Part shown: piece by piece, positions 16,901 to 26,167 of the stretch
Position numbering within the stretch: position 1 is the stretch's first letter
Layout of the letters: every line of letters begins with the position of its first letter
Assembly: GCF_002902965.1 (NCBI RefSeq)
Contig: NZ_CP026106.1
Location: 3,100,001 to 3,164,000 of the forward strand
DNA: 64,000 bases
Origin: Paraburkholderia hospita
Lineage (GTDB): Bacteria > Pseudomonadota > Gammaproteobacteria > Burkholderiales > Burkholderiaceae
Reading direction: 5' to 3'
Position numbers and translations under genes: made by a program
The notes under the pieces: model-generated
Told to the model about the DNA's origin: nothing
The model's input: the letters and a program-made list of their open reading frames with translations, nothing else
Database searches by the model: none

Positions 16901-18607
16901 ATGGGTGTAACGCGAGAGGGTGAAGACGCTCAACGCGCCGCCGTCAACGAGGCGCCATTCTCGACGCTTTCGACGCGGCGTCACCAGATGTTTCCCATAC
17001 TCACGCCCGAAGAAATCAAGCGGCTGTGCAGGTTCGGCGAACGGCAGGATTTCGAAGCGGGCGAGTTGCTGTGTCGCACGGGTAGCACCGGCCCTGGCAT
17101 GTTCGTGTTGCTGAAGGGCTCGGTCAAAGTCTTTCAGCGCGACGGGCTCGGGCGCGAGATGCTCGTCAACGAACACCATCAGGGCTCGTTCCTCGCCGAA
17201 GTCGGCCAGTTGTCGGGCAAGCCGGCGCTCGTCGACGGCCTGGCGCTGGAACACGTCGAAGCGCTGCTGATCTCGCCGGAGCGGCTGCGCGCGCTGATCG
17301 TCGCGGAAGCCGAACTCGGCGAGCGCATCATGCGCGCACTGATTCTGCGCCGCGTCGGGCTGATCGAGCGCGGCGCGGGCGGGCCGATCATCGTCGGTCA
17401 GAGCAACGACCGGCGGCTGGTGTCGCTGCAAGGTTTCCTGTCGCGCAATGGTCATCCGCATACCGTGCTCGACGAACGCGATGAAGACGGGCTGCGCGTC
17501 ATCGAACAGTTCGCGGCCGGTCCTGAGGACATGCCGCTCGTGATCTGCCCGGACGGTTCGGTGCTGCGCCATCCGAGCGACCCGGAACTGGCAACATGCC
17601 TCGGCCTGATCCCCGATCTCGACTCGGAGCACGTCTACGACGTGGCGATCGTCGGCGCGGGTCCGGCGGGGCTCGCGACGGCTGTGTACGCGGCCTCGGA
17701 AGGTTTGTCGGTGATCGTGCTCGACAGCCGCGCACCGGGCGGCCAGGCGGGCGCCAGTTCGCGCATCGAAAACTATCTCGGCTTTCCGACGGGCATTTCG
17801 GGCCAGGCGCTCGCGGGCCGCGCATTCGTGCAGGCGCAGAAGTTCGGCGCGCACGTCGCGATTCCCGTCAAGGTCAAGCATCTGCACTGCGAGGAGCGTC
17901 CGTACCGGCTCGAACTGCAATGTCAGGGCAGCATCCGCGCGCAGACGATCGTGATCGCCAGCGGCGCGGTGTATCGTCGGCCCGAGATCGACGGGCTCGA
18001 CCGCTTCGACGGCCGTGGCATCTACTACTGGGCGTCGCCTGTCGAGGCGAAGCTGTGCAAGCGCGAGGAAATCGTGCTGGTCGGCGGCGGCAATTCGGCC
18101 GGTCAGGGCATCGTTTATCTGGCTTCGCATGCGAAGCACATTCACGTGCTGATCCGCCGCAGCGGCTTCGAGGCGACGATGTCGCGCTATCTGATCGACC
18201 GGATCGCGTCGCTGCCGAACGTCACCGTGTATCCGGGCTCGGAGATCGGCTGGCTCGAAGGCAGCGAAGGCGGGCTCGAGCAGGTCGGCCTGAAAAACCC
18301 ATGCGCGGACGGGCGCGACTGCTTCGATTCACGGCATCTTTTCCTGTTCACGGGCGCCGATCCGAATACGGACTGGCTGCGCAGTTGCGGCGTCGAACTG
18401 GACAAGAAGGGCTTCGTGATTACGGGCGCGAACTCGGCGTGCGATCTGAACACGTCCGTCGAAGGCGTGTATGCGATCGGCGACGCGCGCGCGGGATCGA
18501 CGAAGCGCGTGGCGGCTGCCGTCGGCGAAGGCGCACAGGTCGTCGCGCAGATCCACCAGATGCTCGCCCAGCTCGCGGGCGAAACGACCGTCGCGCTCGG
18601 CGCCTGA
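16901..18607 (+). CDS. FAD-dependent thioredoxin-reductase-like protein with cyclic-nucleotide-binding domain, CxxC absent
   Basis: Cytosolic flavoprotein of 568 residues. Residues about 30-145 are a cNMP-binding/Crp-like sensor (FEAGELLCRTGSTGPGMFV). About 155-235 looks like a thioredoxin-fold segment without cysteines. From 245 onward it is a thioredoxin reductase: FAD site AIVGAGPAGLATAVY, GGQAG, NADPH site VLVGGGNSAGQG and C-terminal VYAIGDARAG. Where TrxB has its redox CATC, this protein reads YYWASPVEA (about 376-384), so it cannot reduce thioredoxin by the usual route. ATG 16901 follows AAGGAGC. It lies 55 nt after the DedA-rhodanese gene and is followed by a terminator. Possible roles are NAD(P)H oxidase, or a sensor whose output is gated by a nucleotide or redox ligand; substrate unknown. 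Confidence 0.9.
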   Translation: MGVTREGEDAQRAAVNEAPFSTLSTRRHQMFPILTPEEIKRLCRFGERQDFEAGELLCRTGSTGPGMFVLLKGSVKVFQRDGLGREMLVNEHHQGSFLAEVGQLSGKPALVDGLALEHVEALLISPERLRALIVAEAELGERIMRALILRRVGLIERGAGGPIIVGQSNDRRLVSLQGFLSRNGHPHTVLDERDEDGLRVIEQFAAGPEDMPLVICPDGSVLRHPSDPELATCLGLIPDLDSEHVYDVAIVGAGPAGLATAVYAASEGLSVIVLDSRAPGGQAGASSRIENYLGFPTGISGQALAGRAFVQAQKFGAHVAIPVKVKHLHCEERPYRLELQCQGSIRAQTIVIASGAVYRRPEIDGLDRFDGRGIYYWASPVEAKLCKREEIVLVGGGNSAGQGIVYLASHAKHIHVLIRRSGFEATMSRYLIDRIASLPNVTVYPGSEIGWLEGSEGGLEQVGLKNPCADGRDCFDSRHLFLFTGADPNTDWLRSCGVELDKKGFVITGANSACDLNTSVEGVYAIGDARAGSTKRVAAAVGEGAQVVAQIHQMLAQLAGETTVALGA

Positions 18608-18621
18608 TCCTTCCGACTTGC

Positions 18622-18668
18622 ACCGGCCTGCGCGATTCGCCGCGCGGGCCGGTCGCATCTTCTTTTCC
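18622..18668 (+). terminator. rho-independent terminator
   Basis: A 13-bp stem (ACCGGCCTGCGCG / CGCGCGGGCCGGT, one G-T pair) with loop ATTCGC, followed by a T-rich tract CATCTTCTTTTCC. It closes the DedA/reductase unit. Confidence 0.7.
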
Positions 18669-18794
18669 CCGCTCGGCAGCCTGCTTACTGGTTGTTACAT
18701 AAGCCACCGTCTGCTTGCACCTGTGATGCTTTCTACTTCGTAAGATCAAGTCAGGTTTCAGTTAGCAATCGGCTTGGGACGGATGGAGAACAGC

Positions 18795-19097
18795 ATGATC
18801 AAACGTGCGATGGTATTGGTGGCAATCGGACTCGCCGCTGCATGCGTATCGACGGCTGCGTCGGCGCATGTCGGCGTCGGCGTGTATCTGGGCGGACCTG
18901 TCTACGCGGCGCCGCCTGTCGTGTATGCGCCGCCTGTCGTCTACGCGCCGCCCCCTGTGGTCTACGCACCGCCGCCGCCCGTCTACTACGGCGGATATGG
19001 TGGTTACGGACCCCGCTATTGGGGAGGCGGTCCGCGTTGGCACGATCACGGCCGTCATCGCGGCTGGGAAGGACGTCATCACCACGGGCGCTGGTAA
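18795..19097 (+). CDS. small secreted Tyr/Pro-repeat protein
   Basis: A 100-residue exported protein. The signal peptide (MIKRAMVLVAIGLAAACVSTAASA) is followed by tandem VVYAPP/PVVYAPPP units (about residues 38-62), a Gly/Tyr block (YYGGYGGYGPRYWGGGPRW) and a His/Arg tail (HDHGRHRGWEGRHHHGRW). This architecture is common in small envelope proteins of Burkholderiaceae whose function is not known; the His-rich end could bind metal. ATG 18795 is preferred to ATG 18783, because GGAG lies 6 nt before it and the signal peptide then starts with Met-Ile-Lys-Arg. It is monocistronic. Confidence 0.8.
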   Translation: MIKRAMVLVAIGLAAACVSTAASAHVGVGVYLGGPVYAAPPVVYAPPVVYAPPPVVYAPPPPVYYGGYGGYGPRYWGGGPRWHDHGRHRGWEGRHHHGRW

Positions 19098-19273
19098 CCG
19101 GCGACGCACTGCGACGACAAATGCCATCTGACGGTGCGTTTCCACCGATCACGCTACAGTAGCGACAAGTCCGGCATGGCACGACACCATGCCGCCCCTG
19201 GAACGGCGCGACTCGGGTTTCGCTCGACTGCTCGCCGTCCGGATCGCTACAACGCCGCTACGACGCCGACCGC

Positions 19274-20488
19274 GTGATCACACTGCCCCTGCCCGCCGCC
19301 CGCACCCTGCATCTGGCCGCTCAAGGCCTGCTCTTCCCACCGCGCCGCAAGGCGACCAAAGCCGATGTGCTCGACGCCATCCGGCACATGGCGCAATTGC
19401 AGATCGACACGATCCATGTCGTCGCGCGCAGTCCTTATCTCGTGCTGTTCAGCCGTCTTGGAGCGTATCAGCCGCAATGGCTCGACGAGCATCTCGCCGA
19501 GGGCAAACTCTTCGAATATTGGGCGCACGAAGCGTGTTTTCTTCCGATCGAGGACTACGGTCTGATGCGCCACCGGATGCTCGATCCAGGCGACATGGGC
19601 TGGAAATACGCCGCCGACTGGCACGCGCAGTACCGCGCCGAGATCGACGATCTGCTCGCGCATATCCGCGCGACGGGACCCGTACGCTCGGCGGATTTCG
19701 CGCGCGAAGCGGGCAAGAGCAATGGGTGGTGGGACTGGAAGCCGCAGAAGCGGCATCTGGAAGTGCTGTTCGCGATCGGCGAATTGATGGTCGCGGAGCG
19801 GCGCAATTTTCAGCGTGTCTACGACGTGACCGAGCGGGTGTTGCCGCATTGGAACGACAAGCGCCATCTGCAGCCCGTCGACGCCGTCGCGAAAGAACTG
19901 CTGCGGCGCAGTTGCCGCGCGCTGGGCGTCGTGCGTTCGGACTGGGTCGCGGACTACTACCGGATGCCGCGCCGCCCATACGCCGACGATCTCCATCAAC
20001 TGGCGGACGAAGGTGAGCTGACGCCTGTGCGCGTCGAAGGATGGAAGCAGCCGACCTTCGTGCATCGCGACTTCGCGCCGATGATCGACGACGCGGCGAA
20101 CGGCAAGATTGCATCGACGGTCACGACGCTGCTGTCGCCGTTCGATCCCGTCGTCTGGGACCGCAAGCGCGCCGCCGCTCTGTTCGACTTCGACTATGTG
20201 ATCGAGTGCTACGTGCCCGCGCCGAAGCGCAAATACGGCTACTACGTGCTGCCCATTCTCAATCGCGGCAAGCTGATCGGTCGGGTCGATGCAAAAGCGC
20301 ACCGCGCGAGCGGCGTGTTCGAACTGAAGGCGCTGCATCTGGAGCCGGGCGTGCGCGTGAGCGGCCGGCTGACGTCGGACTTGCGCCGCGCGCTGCAGCG
20401 TTGCGCCGACTGGCACGGCACGCCGCAATTGCAGATCACCTCGGCGCCCGACGAACTCAGGGCCGCGCTCGCCGCCGGCGACGAGTGA
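19274..20488 (+). CDS. YcaQ/AlkX-type winged-helix DNA glycosylase family protein
   Basis: Cytosolic protein of 404 residues in the winged-helix YcaQ family, whose studied members remove bulky alkyl adducts or unhook interstrand crosslinks from DNA. The start region LAAQGLLFPPRRKATKADVL, the MAQLQIDTIHVVARSPYLVLFSR segment (the QxD-containing motif expected for catalysis) and YWAHEACFLPIEDYG are typical. Later parts are FDPVVWDRKRAAALFDFDY and YYVLPILNRGKLIGRVD. The start is GTG 19274; no strong ribosome site is visible, so a slightly different start is possible. It ends 15 nt from the convergent LysE gene. Its substrate is inferred from the family only. Confidence 0.85.
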   Translation: MITLPLPAARTLHLAAQGLLFPPRRKATKADVLDAIRHMAQLQIDTIHVVARSPYLVLFSRLGAYQPQWLDEHLAEGKLFEYWAHEACFLPIEDYGLMRHRMLDPGDMGWKYAADWHAQYRAEIDDLLAHIRATGPVRSADFAREAGKSNGWWDWKPQKRHLEVLFAIGELMVAERRNFQRVYDVTERVLPHWNDKRHLQPVDAVAKELLRRSCRALGVVRSDWVADYYRMPRRPYADDLHQLADEGELTPVRVEGWKQPTFVHRDFAPMIDDAANGKIASTVTTLLSPFDPVVWDRKRAAALFDFDYVIECYVPAPKRKYGYYVLPILNRGKLIGRVDAKAHRASGVFELKALHLEPGVRVSGRLTSDLRRALQRCADWHGTPQLQITSAPDELRAALAAGDE

Positions 20489-20503
20489 GCGCTATCTACG
20501 CGT

Positions 20504-21103
20504 TCAGTGCAACGCGGCCCACGCGAGCGACAACGAAAACATCCCGAGCACGATCGACGCCGCGCGCTGCATCTTCACCGGGTCGAGCCACGTGAGCTTG
20601 CCGCTGCCGAGCGCCGCGCCGAACGAAATCCACGCGAGCGCGATGGGCGCGAGCAGACACGCGAACAGCGACATCGCAAAGCCATAGGTTGCGAGGTGCT
20701 CGAACGCGATCGACGGGAAGATCGTGCCCGCGAACAGCAATGCCTTCGGATTGAGCAGCGTGGCGACGAACAGCGCGCGCGGCCCGTTCGCCGGTTGCGC
20801 CGAGTCGGGCAGCGCCACGGCTGCGCGCCACATGTCGACGGCCAGATACGCGATGTACAGTCCGCTCGCGATGCGCAGCACGGAAGGCAGCCACGGCAGC
20901 GTATGCGCCGCGTGCGCAAGAAAACGGCCCCACGCGGAAATCGACACGAGATAGCCGGCCAGCTCCGCGCCGATCAGCGGCAACGAGCGGCGCGCGCCCT
21001 GGCGCAGGCCAGCGGCGGCCAACAGCGTGTTGGTCGGGCCAGGCGTGATCAGCACGACGATGATGCCGAGCGCGAGCAGCGCGGTATCGGTAGGAGAAAG
21101 CAT
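20504..21103 (-). CDS. LysE/RhtB family amino acid exporter
   Basis: Inner-membrane exporter of 199 residues with the LysE pattern: first helix ending ITPGPTNTLL, a second with GAELAGYLVSIS and the loop LLNPKALLF. Members export lysine, arginine, homoserine, threonine or analogues by exchange with protons. No transcriptional regulator of the ArgP/LysG type is adjacent, so the substrate cannot be narrowed. Start ATG 21103. It stands alone, convergent with the YcaQ gene. Confidence 0.88.
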   Translation of the reverse strand: MLSPTDTALLALGIIVVLITPGPTNTLLAAAGLRQGARRSLPLIGAELAGYLVSISAWGRFLAHAAHTLPWLPSVLRIASGLYIAYLAVDMWRAAVALPDSAQPANGPRALFVATLLNPKALLFAGTIFPSIAFEHLATYGFAMSLFACLLAPIALAWISFGAALGSGKLTWLDPVKMQRAASIVLGMFSLSLAWAALH

Positions 21104-21232
21104 CAGGTGAAAACGGGCGAGTCGGAACGAGCGCCCTTTGTATCACAGTCGCGCGAAAGTGCCGAATTGTGTCAAGAAAACGCCCACATGCGGCGTACGC
21201 GAAAGCGCCGCCGCATGCAGCGCGACACACGT

Positions 21233-21490
21233 TCAGTGATCGAGTTTGACCCGCAATTCACGCGCCGTTTCGAGCAGACCTTCGTAGCCGGAACGCGCAT
21301 GTTCCGGCAGGTCCGGGTCGCCGACCAGCGTGCCGAGCGTCTCGATCAGGCTATAGAGAATGCCGCGGGCCGCGCTCGCCGCGATGTTGCCCGACGACAC
21401 CATTTCGTTCACATGCGATACGGCTGCGTCGAGATGTTCGAGGTCCGGCTGAACGCCAGTTTGCTGCTTGTCCGGATCTTCGGGCGTCAT
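21233..21490 (-). CDS. conserved hypothetical protein (85 aa)
   Basis: Soluble acidic protein of 85 residues, largely helical by appearance (LEHLDAAVSHVNEMVSSG, ARGILYSLIETLGTLVGDPDLP, YEGLLETARELRVKLDH). ATG 21490 has AGGAG upstream at a longish spacing. I do not recognise the family. It is co-directional with the LysE gene, 129 nt downstream. Confidence 0.55.
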   Translation of the reverse strand: MTPEDPDKQQTGVQPDLEHLDAAVSHVNEMVSSGNIAASAARGILYSLIETLGTLVGDPDLPEHARSGYEGLLETARELRVKLDH

Positions 21491-21641
21491 GATGAATCGT
21501 CGCTCCTGTTATGGCTCGTACACAAAGGGTTCTGTCGTTATATATATACCGATCGTGTGCAGCCGTCCATTCGCACAGACGGCATGCACTTACGGCATTT
21601 CTCATTCGACTGACGACGATCAAGCCAAGTTCACGCGACGT

Positions 21642-23825
21642 TCAGGGTATCCATCGATACATCAGGATTTTCGCGCGCGCATCGTCTTCGAGCAGCACGA
21701 CATATTCGCCGTTGCCGCGCCGCACCGCGCTGATGCCGAGATACACGTCGACCCATCCCGTCGTGTTGCCGACCGCGGCGCCGGGCGTCATGTAGCCGAC
21801 CATTTGCCCCGAGCGCGCGTCGTACACGTCGACCTTCGGCGTGTACAACTCGGAGACGAAGATATAGTTGCCCGCCACGGCGACGCCGACGGGCGTGATT
21901 TGCGGATTGCTGCTCGCATTCCACGGCAACGCGATCGTATAAACGGGTGTCGGCGAGCTTGAACTCCAGTTGTCGTAGCGTACGAGAATACGGCCCGCCT
22001 CCTTCCAGTGGGTCGCGTCCCACGGCAGGCTGCTCGTGTAGCCGGACACGTACATCGTGTCCGTTTCAGCGATATAGACGATGCGCGCGATGCGATTGAA
22101 CGGCGCAGGCATCGGGAATGTCTTCGAGCTTGCGTACGTGTAGATCGGGTTGTCCGCGCTGTCGAAGCCCTGCAACGGCGTTTCGCGGATGCCGCTCGCG
22201 GGCGTCGCGAGCCATACATTGCCCGGCGTATCGACCCACCAGAAGCCGTTGCCGACGGTACTGCCCGTCGACGGATTGCCGGTGATCTCGCTTGCGTCGA
22301 CGTGGCCGTCGCCGTTCGTATCGCGCCACATCCATTCGCCGTAGGTCGGTTGGCCGACGGGCCAGTCGCCCGGCAGCGGATTCTGCGCGAACAGGCCCGA
22401 TGGAATCGCCACTTCGTCATGCGCGGCGTCGAAGCGATAGACATTCAGGTAATGCGCGCCCGGATCGAGTGTGTACAGATACGGCTTGCCGTTGATCCGC
22501 CGCACCATCGGCTCGCCGCGCACGCCGCGTGGCTGGTGGAACGTCGGGTCGTCGGGGAAATCGAAACGGTTGAGTGTGAAACCCGCGTACTTCCCTTCGC
22601 GGCCAGGCGGCTGCGCATAGTCCATCATGAAGCGCTTGGAGCCGGTGTAGACGATGTTCGGCGTCGCGGGATCGAAGGCCGCGCTGTCGACGAACGTGAG
22701 CCCTTGCAGCCGCCAGTTGAAGCCGCGTGTCGCGTATCGGTAGCTTTCCAGCACCGCGCCCTGTCCGACTGTCGCCGACGCGAGCGGACGCGGCCCTTCG
22801 CCGTTCTGCGCGACGTAGAAATTGCCCGCCTGATCGAAGCCGATGCCCGTGATGCCGTTGAAGCGCCAGTTGCCGGGCGTGCCCTTCGGTTCGTGGAAGA
22901 TGCCGTAAAGCGTGCCGAGCGCGCCCGTCAATCGGGTCGCGCCGCTTGCCGCCCTGTCATAGACGAGGACCTGCTGCTTCGGGCCGTTATCGGCGACGAG
23001 AATCTGTCCCGCAGGCGAAATGGCGATGTCCGTCGGCACGGTGCCGGCAGGCAACGCGAGCGTGCCCGCCAATGGCGCGCCCGTCGAGGAATAGTGCAGC
23101 ACGCTCACGCTGCCCGTGCCGAAGCCGCTCATCAACCAGATGGTCGAGTCGGTATCGATCGCGATGCGTCCCGGCGCCGCGACATTCCACGAGCGCAGAC
23201 GTCGCATCGTGTTTGCGTCGAACACGACGATCTGGTTGCCGTAGGTATCCGACGCATACAGTTCGGTGTCCGTCGCCGCGAGGCCGCGAATGCCCGCATC
23301 GGTGCCTGTCGCTACGGCATTCACTCGCAGAAAGCTGTTCTTCGTCGCGTTTGCGCTATTGCCAATGCCGCTGTCGAACGGCACACCGACCGCGATGTTC
23401 GCAAGCGAGCGGCGCGTGATGCCGAACCACGTCTGCCCGCTCGGCGGATAATCCGCGCCGACCAGCCCATTGTTCTGATTGCCGATCGACATCGCCGCGT
23501 AGACGTAAGCTTGATTCGACGCAATCGCGTCGCCGCCCGCCGCGCCCCAGCCGTGCGTCGCGCCGGCAACTGCAATTTTGTCGCCATTTTTATAGGCGGC
23601 AATTTCGCTTCCGCTTTCGTCCCATGGCGAATTGGTGAATACCGTTCCATCCGGCGCAACGTTAATCGCCTGAATGTCCTGCTGCATCCATTTGCCGTCG
23701 CCGAATCCGAAACTATTGCCTATCCACGACGTGGTGTAGGTCAATTGCGATTGCGCAGCAGCGCCGAGGGGAATCAGGCTGCCGAGCACGAAAAGCGTGG
23801 CAGCAAGGCGGGTCGAGACTTTCAC
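21642..23825 (-). CDS. secreted NHL/beta-propeller-like protein with an EF-hand-type loop
   Basis: Exported protein of 727 residues. The signal peptide ends GAAAQS (about residue 25). The body repeats a beta-propeller rhythm (INVAPDGTVF, IRGLAATDTELYASDTYGNQIVVFD, DIAISPAGQILVADNG, ITGIGFDQAGNFYVAQNGEG, NVWLATPASG), as in NHL or SMP-30 type propellers. A calcium-binding-like loop DTNGDGHVDASE (about residue 500) has the D-x-N-x-D-G spacing and a Glu at position 12. The GTG start at 23825 has AAGGACA upstream. It is a single gene with AT-rich upstream DNA. An extracellular binding or carbohydrate-active role is possible but not shown. Confidence 0.75.
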   Translation of the reverse strand: MKVSTRLAATLFVLGSLIPLGAAAQSQLTYTTSWIGNSFGFGDGKWMQQDIQAINVAPDGTVFTNSPWDESGSEIAAYKNGDKIAVAGATHGWGAAGGDAIASNQAYVYAAMSIGNQNNGLVGADYPPSGQTWFGITRRSLANIAVGVPFDSGIGNSANATKNSFLRVNAVATGTDAGIRGLAATDTELYASDTYGNQIVVFDANTMRRLRSWNVAAPGRIAIDTDSTIWLMSGFGTGSVSVLHYSSTGAPLAGTLALPAGTVPTDIAISPAGQILVADNGPKQQVLVYDRAASGATRLTGALGTLYGIFHEPKGTPGNWRFNGITGIGFDQAGNFYVAQNGEGPRPLASATVGQGAVLESYRYATRGFNWRLQGLTFVDSAAFDPATPNIVYTGSKRFMMDYAQPPGREGKYAGFTLNRFDFPDDPTFHQPRGVRGEPMVRRINGKPYLYTLDPGAHYLNVYRFDAAHDEVAIPSGLFAQNPLPGDWPVGQPTYGEWMWRDTNGDGHVDASEITGNPSTGSTVGNGFWWVDTPGNVWLATPASGIRETPLQGFDSADNPIYTYASSKTFPMPAPFNRIARIVYIAETDTMYVSGYTSSLPWDATHWKEAGRILVRYDNWSSSSPTPVYTIALPWNASSNPQITPVGVAVAGNYIFVSELYTPKVDVYDARSGQMVGYMTPGAAVGNTTGWVDVYLGISAVRRGNGEYVVLLEDDARAKILMYRWIP

Positions 23826-24056
23826 GGTCGTGTCCTTGCGAGAAGCAAAACGTTAACAAATGCAGATAAAGCGTTTCATCGATGTGCTTATCGAAGCGCA
23901 TTTGCCATTCCGTACGAATTAATATCCAATTCGCATGGAATAGATTTATTGTGCTTGTTATCTTCTCAAATCAGAGCGCGACCGTTTCTCCTTAAATAAT
24001 TCGTTTAGCGATTTTTTCCGCTTTTATTCGAATCGAATTGGCATTAGCTTGAAGAA

Positions 24057-24956
24057 TCACGCAGCGCGCGCACGTCGCACGAACAGACGCTGCGTGACGC
24101 CGAACGCGACGAGATTGCCCGCCACCACCAATACGAGTCCGACGACAGCAAGCGCCGACCATCGATAGCCTTCGAACACCGTCGACACAGCCAGCGCGAC
24201 GAACGGAAACAGCACCGTGCAATACGCGGCGCGCTCGGGCCCGATGCGCCCGACCAGCATCAGATACGCGGTAAAGCCGATCACCGAGCCGGGCACCGCG
24301 AGATAGACGAGCGCACCGAGATAGCGCGCGTCCGTCTCCAGCGCGAACGGCAGGCCGGCGGCGAGACTGCCGACCGTCAGCACACTCGCGCCGATCAGCA
24401 TCGCCCAGCTGTTGGTGACGATGGGATGCAGACCCATCGACTGCATGCGGCTAGACAGCAGATTGCCCGCCGAAAAGCACATCGTCCCCGCGAACGCGAC
24501 GGCAAGACCGAGCCACGCGGCGTGATCGCCGAGATGCCCGGCCATCTGCTGCAACGACAGGCACACGATGCCCGCCAGCCCGAGCACCGCACCGACAATG
24601 GCCGTCGGCTGCAACGGGCGGCCCATGAAAAGCCGTCCGTTGAGCGAGTTCAGAAGCGGCGCGGTCGAAAACACGACCGCCACGAGACCGCTAGGCACGA
24701 CGCTTTCTGCGTAATAGAAACACAGGAAGTTCACGCAAAACAGCGCGAGACCCTGCGCGACGAGAAAACGCCACGCTGCGCGCGGCGGCCACATCGGGCG
24801 ACGCATGATTTTCAGCAGCGCGAACAGCACGATGGCGGCGAGCAAGAAGCGGCACGCAATCGAGACGGACATCGGCACGACGCCGAGCTGCCACTTGATC
24901 GCGATCCACGTCGTGCCCCAGATGAGCACGGTCACAACATAAAGAAACAGATTCAT
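24057..24956 (-). CDS. EamA/DMT superfamily transporter
   Basis: Inner-membrane transporter of 299 residues with ten hydrophobic helices in two homologous halves: VLIWGTTWIAIKWQLG (half one) and AVAFAGTMCFSAGNLLSS (half two). Members usually export metabolites or amino acids. Start ATG 24956 begins the first helix (MNLFLYVVTVLIWG); the frame could extend 18 nt upstream. The AraC regulator at 25128 is divergent with 171 bp between, so it probably controls this gene. Substrate unknown. Confidence 0.88.
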   Translation of the reverse strand: MNLFLYVVTVLIWGTTWIAIKWQLGVVPMSVSIACRFLLAAIVLFALLKIMRRPMWPPRAAWRFLVAQGLALFCVNFLCFYYAESVVPSGLVAVVFSTAPLLNSLNGRLFMGRPLQPTAIVGAVLGLAGIVCLSLQQMAGHLGDHAAWLGLAVAFAGTMCFSAGNLLSSRMQSMGLHPIVTNSWAMLIGASVLTVGSLAAGLPFALETDARYLGALVYLAVPGSVIGFTAYLMLVGRIGPERAAYCTVLFPFVALAVSTVFEGYRWSALAVVGLVLVVAGNLVAFGVTQRLFVRRARAA

Positions 24957-25127
24957 TGCAATAGGGCCACACAATACGAGTTGGCCCGACTATGCGCCTG
25001 CGCACGTCCGTTCGATTGTCCAGAATTGCGCACTTTTGGCATATCGCAGGGAGCGAAATGCGTGCTGGCCGTATACTGGCTGCAGGCACTTAGTCTCTGC
25101 GTCTCCTTTTCGTTTCGCCGCATCCAC

Positions 25128-26045
25128 GTGAACACACCGCTCATCCCCACGACCGACCCAGCCGCTCCGCCGTTCGGCCTGCATTCGGTCTGCAAGACGC
25201 TGAGCGACTCCAATGCGACACTCGAACGCTTCGCGTGGCTGGGCGATCAGCTCGCCGTCGCGATCTGGACGCGCGAAACGAAGGAAGCCGAGACGATCTA
25301 CGCGCAGCCTGGCCATCACACGCTGTCGTGCTATCTGGACGGCGGCTATCGCACCGAGCGCCAGAAGCTGCCGGGGCGCTATGGCGCGCCGAGCCGCCTG
25401 TGCGCGCTGCCCGGCGATCACGAATCGCGCTGGTGGGTACGCGGCCACATGCATTTCATGCATCTGTATTTCCTGCCCGAGCACTTCACGCAGCGCGCGA
25501 TCCGTGAACTGGACCGCGAGCCGCGCGAACTGACGCTTGCCGACCGCACGTACTTCGAGGACGAGCACATTGCGACGCTCTGCCAGTCGCTCGCCAACGA
25601 CGCGTGGGACGACGCCGACGGCCGTCTGCGCGCCAACGAAACATCGCATGAAATCCTGAGCCTGCTGCTGCGCTCGCAGGGCGTGAACCGTGCGGATGCG
25701 GTGCTCAAGGGCGGTCTTGCCGTCGCGACGCGCCGCCGGTTGCGCGAGTACATCGACCAGAATCTGACGCAGCCGTTGACGCTCGGCGAACTGGCCGCCG
25801 TCGCGAATCTCTCCGAATTCCATCTTGCGCGGATGTTCCGCGCATCGTTCGGCCTGCCGCCGCATGCGTGGATTGCGCAGCAGCGACTCGAACGCGCGCG
25901 CACGCTGCTGCGCACGACAGCGTTGCCGCTCGTCGATATCGCGACGCAATGCGGCTACGCGAACGCGAGCCACTTCAGCCACCGGTTCCGTCAGGGCGTC
26001 GGTGTGTCGCCCGCCGCCTGGCGCCAGGCGCTGCGCGCCGGCTGA
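25128..26045 (+). CDS. AraC family transcriptional regulator
   Basis: Cytosolic regulator of 305 residues. The N-terminal half is a cupin-like sensor (GHHTLSCYLDGGYRTERQK, HMHFMHLYFLPEHF). The C-terminal half, about 205-300, holds two HTH motifs (LTLGELAAVANLSEFHLARMF; LVDIATQCGYANASHFSHRFR) that end in the AraC signature. The frame is open far upstream, but the start is taken as GTG 25128 at the beginning of the recognisable protein; ribosome site not obvious. Divergent from the EamA exporter, it likely induces that exporter in response to its substrate. Confidence 0.87.
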   Translation: MNTPLIPTTDPAAPPFGLHSVCKTLSDSNATLERFAWLGDQLAVAIWTRETKEAETIYAQPGHHTLSCYLDGGYRTERQKLPGRYGAPSRLCALPGDHESRWWVRGHMHFMHLYFLPEHFTQRAIRELDREPRELTLADRTYFEDEHIATLCQSLANDAWDDADGRLRANETSHEILSLLLRSQGVNRADAVLKGGLAVATRRRLREYIDQNLTQPLTLGELAAVANLSEFHLARMFRASFGLPPHAWIAQQRLERARTLLRTTALPLVDIATQCGYANASHFSHRFRQGVGVSPAAWRQALRAG

Positions 26046-26167
26046 CATTTCGCGCCTGCGTTACGTCCGGTTCGGGCGTACGCTGTTCTCCCATCCTCCA
26101 TGTGCTGTCGCGACGCGGATCTTCGCGTGAACGCGTTCGCCCTCGCTCCGCTGCGTCATGGACTTCG

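Noticed and set aside
18900..18985. Tandem repeats that resemble a short repeat array
   Set aside because: They code in frame for VVYAPP units; there are no spacers, so this is not CRISPR.
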